A stretch of 64,000 nucleotides of DNA from Melitaea cinxia (taxonomy: Eukaryota; Arthropoda; Insecta; Lepidoptera; Nymphalidae). The notes beneath the pieces are model-generated. The model was given only the letters and a program-made list of their open reading frames with translations. It had not been told where the DNA came from and made no database searches. Position 1 is the stretch's first letter. Each line of letters opens with the position of its first letter. The position numbers and the translations under genes were made by a program. This document shows positions 24,361 through 37,900 of the stretch, piece after piece. The DNA lies in NCBI RefSeq assembly GCF_905220565.1, contig NC_059408.1:4278508-4342507 (forward strand), in the 5' to 3' direction.

Positions 24361-25377
24361 TCGCGAATCCGTTGGAGGAGGAGATGAGGCATAGCGCATC
24401 AATATTAGTAAAGATATGAAATTTCAAAGTATGACGTATAATATTTTTAATACATTGAAATTGTATTAATTTTAGTACAATATTTTTGAAAAACGTTTAG
24501 TTGTTTAACATATAGACATCAATTTGTTAATTCCATTTTTGCTAGAACTCTATTTTTTTTGTGCCAAAACAATTTTTCTCGTAACCTTTGACATTTACTA
24601 TTGACTCCTATTTTTTTTAATATTGAAATGATTTTATGGCGCCGAGTACACGAATGTTTTTTTGTACCCAATATTGGAAACTCGAAACTACCTATGTAAA
24701 TGATGTTTTTTGTACAAAAAATTGCAGTAACGGTAAAGCAGGTAGGTAGGTATTTCAATTTATTAACATTTGCATATTTTTCTCATTATTTATTAAATAT
24801 AAAAAAAATATCGTTTTAAAGAATTTTAATTGTATTGTAAGTCTTAGTAAAAAAATTCTTTCTAAATTATAAATGTTATTTATATCTTATCTAATATTAT
24901 TGAGATAGTGTCGTACTTATATCTGTTAAATTTAATTAACCCGTCGAAGTCATCAGCGTGTTTAATTACTATCAATTTACATCATAACACTGATATTAGA
25001 TTTATCTCAATGTTCTTTAATTATATACTTAGATAAGTAACACACAGTTGTACATGTTTATTGGTAATATTTATCGTTCCTAAAATCGTTCGTTAAAGTT
25101 CCTATATCGATAGAGATATTTTTCAATATCGTCAGCCAGTGCGCGAATATTACCAGACTCATCGACTTTTATTAGAGAAATATGCAATAACTGCACATTT
25201 TTTATATTATGGCTGTATAATTTTACAGATGAGCTATTAAATGGATGATTTATCTCGGAAAATGAAAGTCTTTCCTACGGTAATTAAAAGTACTAATCAT
25301 ATTTGAAGCTAAAAATAACGTAAATAAAACATTATGATAAAAAATGCCTTGAAACTTGAACCTTTTTTATGGTTAAA

Positions 25378-25640
25378 TAATAGTGTTTGCTCGCAAACAA
25401 AAAAAAACGACTTTAATTACACTAGTAATACAACGTAAGTAGACGAAAAAAAATTAACACAGGGGTTTCCTCGATCTCTCTGGGATTTCATCATCAGGTC
25501 CTGTTTTCCTTATCATGGTACCACACTTGGTATATCTTCTTTCCAACAAAAAACGAATTATCAAAGTCGGTTCATAAACGACGAAGTTATTCCCGAACAC
25601 GTTAAAAAAGCCGGTGGTGGTGTCTTTTTAAATTTAAATT
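25378..25640. repeat. Interspersed repeat, family G (copy)
   Basis: GTGTTTGCTCGCAAACAAAA, ATCATCAGGTCCTGTTTTCC and TCGGTTCATAAACGACGAAG match the long copy at 21140-21760 with internal loss. Confidence 0.55.
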
Positions 25641-26805
25641 GAGATCTGACGAGTACTTCTTGAGGCATTCCTAATAAATTGAGGTTTTCCTAATAAAAAT
25701 CAATATACTTTATTAATGGTCGCCCTAGACATCGACGCTTGTTCTATATTCATGGCAGTTTTAAAGTTTTAAAACGCCCTGACACGGACGAGAGTTATGC
25801 AGGATTAAAAATTATTCTACACCTACAGAATAGATATAAGAGGATAATTTTGTGCTGAATGATAATATTTTACTAAAATTATTAAATCGAAAAAAATGTA
25901 AATTGATTTTAAAATAAAAACGCAGTATCAAAAATAACATTCAAATTAATTTATAGATAAACTTTTCGTTTCTAAATAAAAATATATTTGATGGGTGTAA
26001 TTTATTTAAAGAAGTGCTAAAAAATCTAAGTTTCTTCGATTCATTAACTTTCTTATTACGTAATAAATATGCAAAACATGAGTTACTTTCTGATTTATAC
26101 GACTTCGGTTTTGTAACTTTTCGTTAATAATTCATGTACCATCCTATTTTACCAAATTTTTCGTAAATTACGAAAACATAAATTTATAGCCTATAGAAAT
26201 CGTTTTACCAAACCATAAATGTAATGAAAAATATTTTGCGGAAAATTTTGTATAGATTCTTGAAGATAGAAAATTTACTGCCTTTCCTCTTGAATACGTA
26301 AACTAGGTTATTACTCCCAAAGTGGGACACGCTTCATTTTTTTTTTTTTCGCTAACGATCCTTTTTCCATCCTTGTTTTAAAAGTAAGCACGGTCTTCCA
26401 TGTTATAAAATCCTGATACAGTTAGTTATTCAACGTATTTCAGTAAATAAAATTGTTTATTAAATTTGTATTGGGACTTGATGGAAATTGTTCTACCTGG
26501 AGTTTTTTACCTGGCACTTATTTTGTGCAAAGCTTAATTTACAAATACCTATTACATATTATGATTGGTACGTATTCTGGTAAGTCAACAGCGATGATAA
26601 GAGTTCCTAAGACTATTACCAATTTAGCGCAAAACGGTGCTCGTTAATTAGTAAAAACAATAATGATATTCTTAGTAAGCAATAGTGAAACTAAAATAAT
26701 TTGAATGTTAATTTTCACTTCCACGTGACATGAACATTTCACGCGCAGTGAACATCGTGGTTTAGACTAAATTGCTAAATTGCTAGGAACTAACTGGTGA
26801 CGGTA
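25641..26805. other. No gene seen
   Basis: AT-rich; one T run at 26336-26350. No coding evidence. Confidence 0.4.
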
Positions 26806-26928
26806 ATGGCCGAGCCGGAAAATCGTCAAGCGTTAAATTATCGAATTTACTTACCGCAGGAAGCATTGGACTTATCAATCAATATATTAATAGACCCGGC
26901 TGAAGCTTTTGACATGTATTTGTGGTGA
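26806..26928 (+). CDS. Candidate 40-codon ORF or first coding exon
   Basis: ATG in a favourable context (GGTAATGGCC) opens a frame beginning MAEPENRQALNYRIYLPQEA and ending FDMYLW-stop. Composition is protein-like, unlike the surrounding AT-rich DNA. The end overlaps a strong donor, TTTGTG|GTGAGT at 26925, so it may be an exon that splices onward. It cannot extend SCAR at its amino end: the SCAR exon at 31940 has an in-frame TAG (31954-31956) before its ATG. No homologue is recognised. Confidence 0.3.
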   Translation: MAEPENRQALNYRIYLPQEALDLSINILIDPAEAFDMYLW

Positions 26929-29300
26929 GTTTAGAAGGTAATTTTATATAGAAGACAATGGAAAGTAAACTTAATCTATACATGAGTTAGTTTACTGGTT
27001 CACCATCTTATAAGAAAGGTAGCGATTTTAGATTTGTACCGTTGTTTCTTTTTATAACGAAGAGGCTGATTTACGAGTTTTTTTTAATGTTTTGTGCATC
27101 TAAGTTCCACAAGGAAGTTCTGCCGTTAAAAATATGCTTCTAGACGCTACCATTCAGATCGTGGCTTGTATATCAGCAGATTTAATGATTTTTTTTGCCT
27201 GATTTTACGTCATTGTACTTACATGATACAAATAAATGTTTATTTTTATTAAGGAATCATTAGGTATTATTTGTACTTAAAGACAAAGCTCATATTTCAA
27301 GGAAACTATTCTTAGAATTTAAGGAAAATAACTAGCCAATAAATTGTAAGTAGTACATTTCTTGATGCAGGAAGTTCACGAGTAACTCATGCTAATCTGC
27401 CTCCGCAATGCGTAGTTGAGTACTGAAGTGTATCTTAAATGCTACTAACAGGTGCCAGTCGAACTGACAGGTCATCCCGTGTGAATACATCTTTTAAGAA
27501 ATCCCGCCAACTGTGTCCGGCGCTAGTGACAGACTGGATATGTAATCGCCATCTACTTCAGTAGATTTATTTCATCATTGACTTGATACACGTACAGATA
27601 TAACTGTTATTACTAGTACTTGACGTAATAGATACTTTGATGAGCTCGTAAAGCGTCATAGTGATGTTTTGGTTCTTCGAAATATCGATAAGTGGTTGAT
27701 AATTGATAAAGGTATCGGAAAAAACTGCTTAGTTGTTTTTAATCTCTCTTTAGTCCTAACTATCTGTAAATTTCAAATGATTAAATTAGTTTTTATTTTT
27801 ATTTTAGAAAATTTGAAAGTGATATTGACACCATTAAAAGCACAAATATGTTATAAGTCAATAAATGTCTACTTTTATTAACACTAGGTTGCATTGTTAT
27901 GAAAGAAAGCCATCTTTGTATTGCTTATATCCCTCGGGATTTTCCAACATAGCAGCCCTTTTTGGGGCATTACAGACATACAAATTATATTTTAGGGCGT
28001 AAATCAATTCTGGTGTTATAACTAAGTATTAGTTACCGTGTAATATTTTATTGTGTTGTTTCATTTAGTACTAAGGAGAATTAAGGAGGAGTCATTAACT
28101 AACGTTAGCACTTTAACTTTTTAAACTTAAAGATATCAGTAATTGTATTGATTTTATTCGTGTAAACAAAGATTTATAGCTACTGTCTATATGTCTATAC
28201 AGCGAAATACTTCTAATCTTTATCACACCTATAGTAACCGAATTTCCTCAAGATTGCAAGCATGCTACTTATCTTATTAGATTTATGAATCCCGAAATGT
28301 TTATATTGTTCTATATTAAGATCTCTTTCCAGAAAACAAAAGAGTAAAAGTATTACTCGAGTGGCACTCGAGAGATTACGTGAATTTAAACATAATATTC
28401 AGACCCGATAAAGTCTGACCTAGTACTGTTGAATTATATCTTAATAGTTCTAGTTTGTGTTAAATTTATCTCGTTCTCGGTGCCACAGAAAAATCCCGCT
28501 AGCAAAAATATACGATTTAAAGGAAGTTTTGAAATTAGGATGTTGGTTTTATAGATAAGATACTTAAAAGTTATATAATTGCCTTAAGTTAAATCCCTAA
28601 ATGCCATTTCTTTAAATTTGCATTACTAATTACTATCAAGGAATAAGCCAATATCAAGTAGCTCGTTTACTATATAACGTTTTCATAGATTAAAAAATTA
28701 ATATGAATATTATCTTAAAATAAGACTGAGTAACTATGGTTTTTTCTTGCATTTATGATCATAGAACGCCAAGATCTTAACAATCCATTGTAGATAGCCA
28801 TAAACATTCTAAGAATTTGCACTTACACCTCATGTATGTAGCTTATAACTGTTTCCGACATTATGTTATGTTGTGATTCTCGCTACATTAACCGGGTTCA
28901 GTGTACGCTAATGTTCAAATTATTGTTTATCTCGACGTGATAACGGACATTGATAAAAACGCGTATCTAAAGGTAATGGAGGACGCTTAAGTGAAAATTA
29001 TTTTTTTTTTGTTATCATTTTTGCATTTAAGTTGCGATAGTAAATATATACAGATACCGAATGTACTTTCCTCTTATAGAAGTTTGTGGCATAATATGTA
29101 ATTTAATTCCGTATTATTTTTGATAAATCATTTGAAGAAATAGTATACCAAAAATACATATTTAGCACATATTTCTTTAATTTTATAGAGTTATACGATA
29201 TGATCAACAAAACCAAACACAGTCAAGAGTCTAGGATACAATCTACCATATCCTGTGTAGACGGTCGGAAACTCACAAATATTCACACCACGACAAACAA
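26929..29300. other. No gene seen
   Basis: AT-rich DNA with short open frames only; no splice-framed domain, RNA or clear repeat found. Confidence 0.4.
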
Positions 29301-29399
29301 TTGTGCACATCATTAATTGAATATTTTCTGTTGCGGAAGGGTAAAGCAGGAAATATGTTGCTCGAAATTAGGTGCAGACTGCAGTGTGGCTGTTCATAT

Positions 29400-30314
29400 T
29401 TTTTTTTTGACTGCCTACCCTGTCTAAAAACTTTATGCACGCCACTGAGGCCAGTGAAAGTCCTGTTAAAATCGGTCCAGCCGTTTCAGAGATTAACTGG
29501 AACAAACAGACAGACAGACACAAAAATTATAAAAAATGGTTTTTTGGTATACGTAACGTGTATACATCCATATGCATTAAGTAAAAAGTGGTTATTTTAA
29601 TATTACAAACAGACATTCCGATTTTATTTATTTGTATAGATTAATTATCGTCTAAATGATGTAGTGTAAAAGACGAAGTTTAATAAAAGTATTTATTTTG
29701 TGTATGGAATTGGTCGTCTGCGTTGGTGGGTGCTCGCTTGTGGTAGTATTTAAACTCGATAATAAACAGTAATACAATTTAATGAGTAAGTATAAAATAA
29801 GGTACATAGACGTGTGTTTGTACAATCATCAACTAAAATGAAGTGAGGTGGGTTGCCGCAGCGGGCGCGTCCGAAGACCGGTCCGGTCGACGTATGCAAA
29901 TGTGTGTCACTTGACATTTTGATATAAAAATCAATTTGTTACTAGCAAATGTGCATTAGAAATGTATTATAAATTTTTATTGTATTTATGGTTCACTGTT
30001 TTGGCGATAATGACTTACTCATAAAAGATAGATATATCCTGTTCCGGACTTTTTTGTAGGACTAATTAAAATGAACATTTCTCCTATACATTGTATACAT
30101 TAAACTCTACAGTTTTTGCAGCGTACGCCAGAATAGCTCGCATTTGGCAGATTTTGTTGTGATCTCAAAAAATTATAGCCTATGTGTTAATCTAAAGTAT
30201 AAGCTATATAACTGTAAATTTTCATTTAAATCCATTCGGTAATTTTTGCGTGAAAGAGGAACAAACATCCATACATCCATACGTACAAACTTTCGCGTTT
30301 ATAATATTAGTAGG
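29400..30314. repeat. Decayed repeat-rich segment
   Basis: Contains recurrent strings such as AAATCGGTCCAGCCGTTTCA, (CAGA)n and CATACATCCATACGTACAAA...TTATAATATTAGTAGGA, which are typical of degraded element ends. Boundaries are not resolved. Confidence 0.4.
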
Positions 30315-30530
30315 ACTAGCTGACCCCGCAAACGTTGTTTTGCCATATATGTTATTAACCCTCTTAATCAGCCTTCTCTCCTCTTAATTCTTAAAGGGTA
30401 TGTAAAATAGATGTTGACCGATTCTCAGACCTACCCGATATGCACACAAAATTTCATAAAAATCGGTCCTGCCGTTTCGGAGGAGTATGTTAACTAATAT
30501 TGTGACACGACAGTTTTATATATAAGATAT
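30315..30530. repeat. Interspersed repeat, family E (copy 3)
   Basis: TAGCTGACCCCGCAAACGTT...GATTCTCAGACCTACCCGAT...GTGACACGACAGTTTTATAT. Same ends as the other two copies. Confidence 0.65.
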
Positions 30531-30844
30531 ATTTAAAAAAAAAGTCATATATTCTCAAGGTACCTTATTTGAACATTTGGCGTAGTCGATGTGATTTGAC
30601 TAGGGTTGTTTGTTTTCGGCCCTCTGATTTAGTCTTACGTTCTAACGAGGGTTGTGCGGATGTAATGCGTTTATTTATGTACAACTCGGGTCACCGATGG
30701 GATTACCCAGCGGCAGTTTTGCTGCCTAAATACTAACTGCTACGTTATTGATTAGAAAATTTACGTAGGTATGTCTACTTTTGTCCTTTATATATCTCCA
30801 TAAGGCAATTGGCAACAACGTCTTTTTACAACGTCTTTTAAAAT

Positions 30845-30885
<41 letters not shown>

Positions 30886-31216
30886 TACAGCCTATACAGT
30901 CCACTGCTAGACATAGGCCTCCACAAGTTTACGCCAAAAATAACGTGAACTCATGTGTTTTGCCCATAGTCACCACGCTGGGCAGGCGGGTTGGTGACCA
31001 CAGGGTTGGCTTTGTCGCACCGAAGACGCTGCTGCCCGTCTTCGGCCTGTGTATTTCAAAGCCAGCAGTTGGATGGTTATCCCGCCACCGGTCGGCTTTT
31101 TAAGTTCCAAGGTGGTAGCTGTGGAACTGTGTTATCCCTTAGTCGCCTTTTAAGAGACCTGAACGTCGCCACGGGAAGAGAGGGGGTGGCTATATTCTTT
31201 AGTACCGTAGCCACAC
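30845..31216 (-). mobile_element. Short RTE-tailed retroelement copy (family A), with long (ATC)n tail
   Basis: The longest tail of all copies: about 40 bp of ATC repeats (30847-30886), equal to (GAT)n on the element's sense strand, where RTE elements carry short tandem-repeat tails. Body as in the other copies, ending at the CCACAC boundary. Confidence 0.8.
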
Positions 31217-31941
31217 AATACAAAATCAAATCAAAATTTAGATATTAAAAACTTCTGCCATGTTCATAAGTTTTATTATGTATTATTTTTATTAAAATTT
31301 TCAATAATTTCATTCTATAAAAATCTTCCGGATTCTTACTAACACTTAAAATAAGACCAAATCGATCGAGCGTTTCACTAGTAATGCCACCCGCAAAGAT
31401 TTAATTTAATTTTTATTTATATAAATAGCTATGCTATAAATTCGCTTCTGTCTTACAAATAATAACTTAGTAGGGTATAACAGTTTATATGAAGAAAAAA
31501 AAAATAGGAATAAAGTTTTAAGTGTTCGTTTTTAATGTTATGTTTAGTGATTTTTTATTTTTAGCACTCTTAACACATGTGAACGTAGTGTAAAATAAAA
31601 ATAAAAACTTTAATTTTTCTATATTATGTCTAATATGCTAAAGTGAAAGAAATAAATAATTTATTTATTTATTTTATATTTTATTTATTTATTCTTGATA
31701 TATATTTTATAATTCCCTAATAAAGATATTCAAAAAAATATTTCTATATAACAAAAAGATAAATAGACTTACGAGTATTAATAATTATTTTGAGTTGTTT
31801 GCAATGATGTTTAATAATATTCCAACTACAAATATATATTTTTTTGTTATACTACTAGCTGACCCAACAGGTTATTTTGTCTTGAAAATTATCAAACTGT
31901 ATCAAGGACAGTGTTATCAAGTAGTTTCCTTGTTTCCAGTG

Positions 31942-31956
31942 ATGTTCACGAGGTAG
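31942..31956 (+). promoter_or_regulatory. Four-codon upstream ORF in SCAR 5'UTR
   Basis: ATG TTC ACG AGG TAG lies between the acceptor at 31939/31940 and the SCAR ATG at 31975. Its stop also shows that the coding frame cannot extend upstream in this exon. Effect on translation is unknown. Confidence 0.4.
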
Positions 31957-31974
31957 CTGTGCTCGTACGCAGCC

Positions 31975-34900
31975 ATGCCGCTGCCGAAGCGCTGCGTGGA
32001 GCCGGTGCACGTGTCGCGCGGGACCGTGCCCGAGCGCCTCGCGGTGCCCTCCGAGCTCGAGGCGGTCACGAACGGGACCCTCGCCAATACTGTCAGGTGA
32101 ATAATAATAATAAATTGCCTTCAAACCACAAAATACCTACTATTTGTGTGGTCTCCAAATTTTGTTGGTAATCTCGACTAACTGCGACCAATCTTTTTCA
32201 TGTCTACGGTTATATTTAATAATGGCGAATCTCTTCTGTTGCTTTTTTGGTAATATTGGAAGTTTTTAATCCAAATGAATGTAATTAAAGTCTCAAAGTC
32301 CACAAGTACACACCAGTACCAGTACCACCCTCAGTACACAAGCTTAACACAAATTAGAACTATTATGAGAATCCTGTACGCTCAAATCAAGACAACATCT
32401 GCACAGAATTTAAATTGTTATTATTAATGTTTGCCATGAGCGGCTATCGATTCCACCATTGTAACGCCTAGTTTATTGTTATGACCACTGTGGTAATTTG
32501 TCGTCAGCAGTCATATAATGGTTAATTTTGGTTCTACTAAGTCTCTACTTGAAGCCAACTTTTAAAAGCATCATAAATTGTTGGAAGACGTCAATTAGAA
32601 TAGGAAAGCCGTACATATAATGTGACAAAATTAATGAAAAGTGGTTTTTCTTTCCAAAGGTTTAGTTACTTATCATATAGAAAAAAAATAGAGCGTATAT
32701 AAATATACAAAGGTTGTTTTAACGAGCGAAATACGATACAATCGACATACATTCAGTATTCAAAACAGCAAATGGAAATGGCGTATCGCGGATTCAAAAT
32801 AGAATTGTAAAAAAAAATGCATGATTAATAAATAATAAAGACATGCGTTTTTACATCATTATCTATACATATAATAAAATGGTAGGAAAGTCAAAACTGT
32901 ACATTGAATTTTTTTTCAAAGAATACTTGGGGTGTGATCTACAATCGATACCTAAGCCAAAAATATAGTTTTTAGAATTTTTGTATGTTTGTCTGTATGT
33001 ATGTCCGGGATAAACTCAAAAAGTACTGCATGGATTTACTTCAAATTTGGCTCGAATATTATTAAGAAATCGGGTCAACATATAGGCTACATATTATCAC
33101 GCTATCACCTACAGGGAACGAGCAGAGAACCTTTATTTCTTCAACGCATTCTGTAACAATGTGTAATCTAACGACGCATATTTGAATGTTGTTGTTATTA
33201 TGTTAATAACCATGTCATAAACTAGCTTCACACTCTAAATAAAGACATTCTGTAGTATATTTAGTATTAGCATTGCACCCGTGCGAAGCCGGGGTGGGTC
33301 GTTAGTATAGTATAAAACAAAATCGCTTCCCGCTGTCTGTATGCTTAGGTCTTTAAATAGTTTTAAAGATTTAAACATGTAGACACGGATTTTGATGCGG
33401 TTTTCTTTAGTAAATAGAGTGATTCCAGAGGAAGGTTGTATGTATAATACACGCATAATATAATAGAGGAACACTGATAGCTTTTGCAACCGTGTGAAGC
33501 CGGGGTGGGTCGCTAGTTAATAATAATTATAGTTCTCTATTTAAATTACAGACAACTTTCGTCATTGTCCAAACATGCCGAGGACATGTTCGGCGAGTTG
33601 ACGCGGGAGGCAACTAGTTTGGCAGAAAGGACGAATGCATTGCAGGCCAGGATCGATAGGCTTGCTATAAAGGTCACACAACTGGATTCGACTGTAGAAG
33701 AAGGTAGGAAAAGAAAATAACTAAGTTTTGTAGGATGCCATTGCTATACGTTCAAAGTATAAGCAAAATCTTCTGCTGTATGGGAAAGGTCTTTGACCAG
33801 TACCGGGTTTTTTGCAGGATTGTTCATATTATCCAAATGCCATTCCCCTTTGGGAGACTGTATGAGAGTGACGGACAAGTTAAAAGTTACATTTGAGATA
33901 TCAATTGCATATTGTATGATCTACATTGATTCAGCCTGTAGCACCTTTTATGCCTTCTTCACCATGTAGTAGAATGGTTGGAGCATTTTTTTTCTTTTTT
34001 CTACAACAACTTCCACTGTCACAACAGTGAAAACAATAATAAAATCTACTCATTTATCTAATTCCAGTGTCTCTCCAAGATATCCAAATGAGAAAAGCAT
34101 TCCGGTCGTCTCAGACGTTTGAGCAACAACTTTTCTCTCGGAAAACGATGCCATCTGCGATGCTTGCTACATACGTGCGTTGTGACCGCCCTCCGCCTCT
34201 TGAACGACTCAATGAGTTTAGGGACGATGGCAGAGACGCCAGGAAGTTCTATACAGACCCTGATTACTTCTTCGAGCTCTGGCGTAGGGAGATGCTTCAA
34301 GACACTGAGAGGATCCAGCACGATAGGGGAAAGAAGGTAATGGAATATCGTAATAGAACTGAAAATTATCACGTTTTGTGATAGACGAAGGAATAGCTTA
34401 CTACAGATTATGAGAATGTGGTATATAGATATGAGGGAATTTCGAATTTCATGAAATATTATTTCCAAATATTTCAAGACTGATCTAATTACATTATCGT
34501 CGATTGTATTGCCCCATGATACTACTTCAATTCAACTTTATACTAATGATATCTAAATTAAACGTGACTTTCGTCAGGAAGCTATACTACGGTAGATGGG
34601 TATCTACCAATCTTGTAACTTATTTTAGTGTCTCACATCAATCAATAATTCTAGCTTTATTAGCCAGTCACAGGGCTGTAGATCTGCAGTCTTACGTAAT
34701 AAATCGTCTGTGGAGTAGGCATAATGCTTGATGTTAACAAAAGGTATGGGCAATTTAGAGCCTGAGGTAGATAATTTAACATAAAAAAGAGGTTATCACG
34801 GACCTCTCCGCCACAGGTCCGGCAGCCGCGCAGTGGTGGCGCAGACGGGCGCGGCGCGAGGCGCGTGCGCGTGCCGCACTCCACCCGCGACCGGCAGAAG

Positions 34901-37900
34901 GCCGAGGTGCTGACGCGCGGCGAGCACCTCATGGCGCCCGCGCAGCTGCGCCGCTACAACATCGACACCTACCGCCCCGACCCGCTCTACCAGGGTACGT
35001 ACTCCACGCGCGACCGACACCTACCGCCCGACCCGCTCTACCAGGGTACGTACTCCACGCGCGACCGACACCTACCGCCCGACCCGCTCTACCAGGGTAC
35101 GTACTCCACGCGTGACCGACACCTACTCCTCCGCGTACTCCACAGGGGTGCGCACACCACCTTTATGACTATGGAGTTAAATGGTATTGTTGTAGTTGTG
35201 GTTCTAATTAGATTACTCACTACTACCGTATATATTATGATTACAATTCAGAAGGGGTGTGTAGTAATTTTCGGTGTAGGTACTTTTGTGCAAGCCGGGA
35301 CGTCGTACACAGAAAGGATTCCAATTACAGCACTAAGAGATAGTTTAATACACAACACAATAGATTAGAGTACATTGAATGACACACTATACTATTTGCG
35401 CTGTGTAGCGTGCTGCGGGTGACAGTTTCAGTAACGTTTCGTTTCATTCTTGAAAGTTGCCGCGATTTACAAATTATTTCTTTGTATTTCAGCTGTACCA
35501 CACTCGTAATATATTAAATCATTAATTACTGATGTAAATTAAATTAAACTCAACGATAATGTTCTAGTCTACAAATGAAATGTAATGGAAATAAAAATTA
35601 AGCAAAGTATTATGCGTATAACGTAACGCCATAGACGTATTTAGTGATGAGATATACTGTGCTACGATGGATAGTCGATGTTTTTTTATAGCAAAAAATC
35701 ATAAACGCGATTTTTATTATTTTATATAAGCACAAAGATATTATGTAGCCATAAATTATATCCATTGACAAGTTTATACTAGTAGTTACACTACACAACT
35801 GAATAACATACTAATTTTCATAACACTATTAAAAAAATTAGATTTATGCTGCGAGTATCGTTAGTGATAAAAATGAATTGCATAACTTCACATCCCTAGT
35901 CATGTGGTACTGACAGATGTCAACGTCATATAGGCAACTGTCACCCGCACCATGCTATAGCGCAAACAGTATAACAATTCACACTTATTTAGCACTTAGA
36001 TATTAAATAAATAACTAGCGAAGACATAGATCGTAAACGAAAAGTAAACAGAATGTGGATGTCGGTAGTTTTGAAAAACAATCGTTCCGTAACGAAGTAA
36101 AATAATAAGCAGAGTCCATTTACATCGTAAGTAATTTTAATTTATCATTATTATAATATTTAATTTTATTTTCTACTTTAATGATATATAATTTATATTT
36201 ATACAGGTATGAGTGTGTGCGTGTTAGTGTGTATGTGTGTGTTTGGTGTGTGACATATATTATTGTTTATGTAAATTACTAAGGGTTCTAGACCAACGCC
36301 TTCAAGTTACTAGGTTCTAGTCCACAGACATTTTAAACTCTCGTCCCCTAGGAAAACTTGAAATATAGCCGCGATTTTAGTGTTGCAGTAATAATTGTGT
36401 TACAAAAAAAAAAACAACTTCAATGAAATCGACAAGTAATATAACGTAGATCTATTTAAAAAAAGATCAAAATCGGTACAGATAAAAATTATGAGGAGAC
36501 AAACATAAAAAAATACAGTCGAATTGAGAAGGGAAAGACCTTTTTTTATGTTGGGTAAAAATACAAATAACTGTTTTGAATAATATAATTTAATAACAGG
36601 CTAAGACTAATAAAAGCTTAAATTCGCCAGCGACCACACTGCCGGACGGCGGGTATCGCGCGCCACAGAGTCGGCCACCATCCTCTCAGCCGGCACGCCC
36701 TAATTCTATCGAGATTGAAAACCAGACCAGAACACCTCGCCTCACTGGAAACGGACATGGTAACTTGTTTTATTAACTCCCGACGCAAAGAGAGCTGTTA
36801 AAAGTTTGCCTGTATCTGTGTCTATGGAATCTTAACTTTTAAACGGATGCGGTTTTTATTTACATGCACTCCAGGTTCCTTACTATTGTTCTAAGCAAGA
36901 TTTGGTTAAATTCGATCCAGTAGCTTGAAGAGTATCAGCTCTTTTCAAAAATGATATAAGGTGTTTTCGGCACAAAATGAACTCATTTTGATTAAAGACA
37001 ATAACAACATACTAACTAAAAAAAATGTGCATTAGTGTTTTTCTTTGAATTGGGCTTACTATAATTTAACATTTAATATAATTATTACTACAGTGATGGG
37101 AGAAGAGAGTCCGTACGGGCCCATCGAGCCGATCTACGGCGGCAGTATCGCCGGCACCCCGCGGCGCGCGCGGCCCTCCGTCCCGCCGCCCGCGCCCCCC
37201 GCGCCGCTGCCAGACTCGCCCCCGCACCACACGCCCACGAGGTACCGCTCTACACCACACTACACCAGCACTCCACTAACTCCCTCTGCCTACTTTGCTT
37301 CCTCCTACCACACCAACACCACTCCACTCCCTCTATCTGCCTTGCATGCGCCTACCAAACTAACACTCCATTCCGTTCACTCTGCCTACCTTGCATACGC
37401 TTACCACACCTACACTCTACTTTACTCCCTCTGCCTATATTGCATATATTTGAAGGCATACATATATATCACCCCTCTCCATTATCATTTCATATCGATT
37501 CATTTATGGACGATTCTTGACTAAAATGAGCACATAATGGTTTACTTTTGTATGCTATAAAAATATATTTTCGATTTTACGTAACAGTTTGAATACAGTA
37601 TGCTAGAGAGAAAATAAAAATCTCATTTCTGAATGCGTTTTTTTTTTTTCATAATGTAATGTTTGACAGGTTAGTGACACAGTTTACAACATTCATTTTC
37701 GCTTAATATTCTTTTTCATAAATGTATATATTATGCAGTCTTTATATTAAAAACGGATTCTAATACAAAGACTTTTATTTTTGCGCGAACACAGTATAAA
37801 ATTGGCATAATATGTTGATCTTATTATAATAATACTTGAAATTATACCGTTTTATTCAAATGCTCATTAATTATAAAACGATTACTCAGGTCTACCCTGC

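Noticed and set aside
30847..30886. Short regular repeats as a CRISPR array
   Set aside because: A simple (ATC)n microsatellite tail of a retroelement without spacers, in a eukaryotic genome.
26806..31977. Splicing of the 26.8-kb exon to SCAR as an N-terminal extension
   Set aside because: The SCAR frame has a TAG at 31954-31956 between the acceptor and the ATG, so no in-frame fusion is possible at that acceptor.
37045..37524. 159-codon frame running through SCAR exon 6 into the intron
   Set aside because: Exon 6 ends at a good donor at 37242; the rest is pyrimidine-rich repeat that happens to lack stops.
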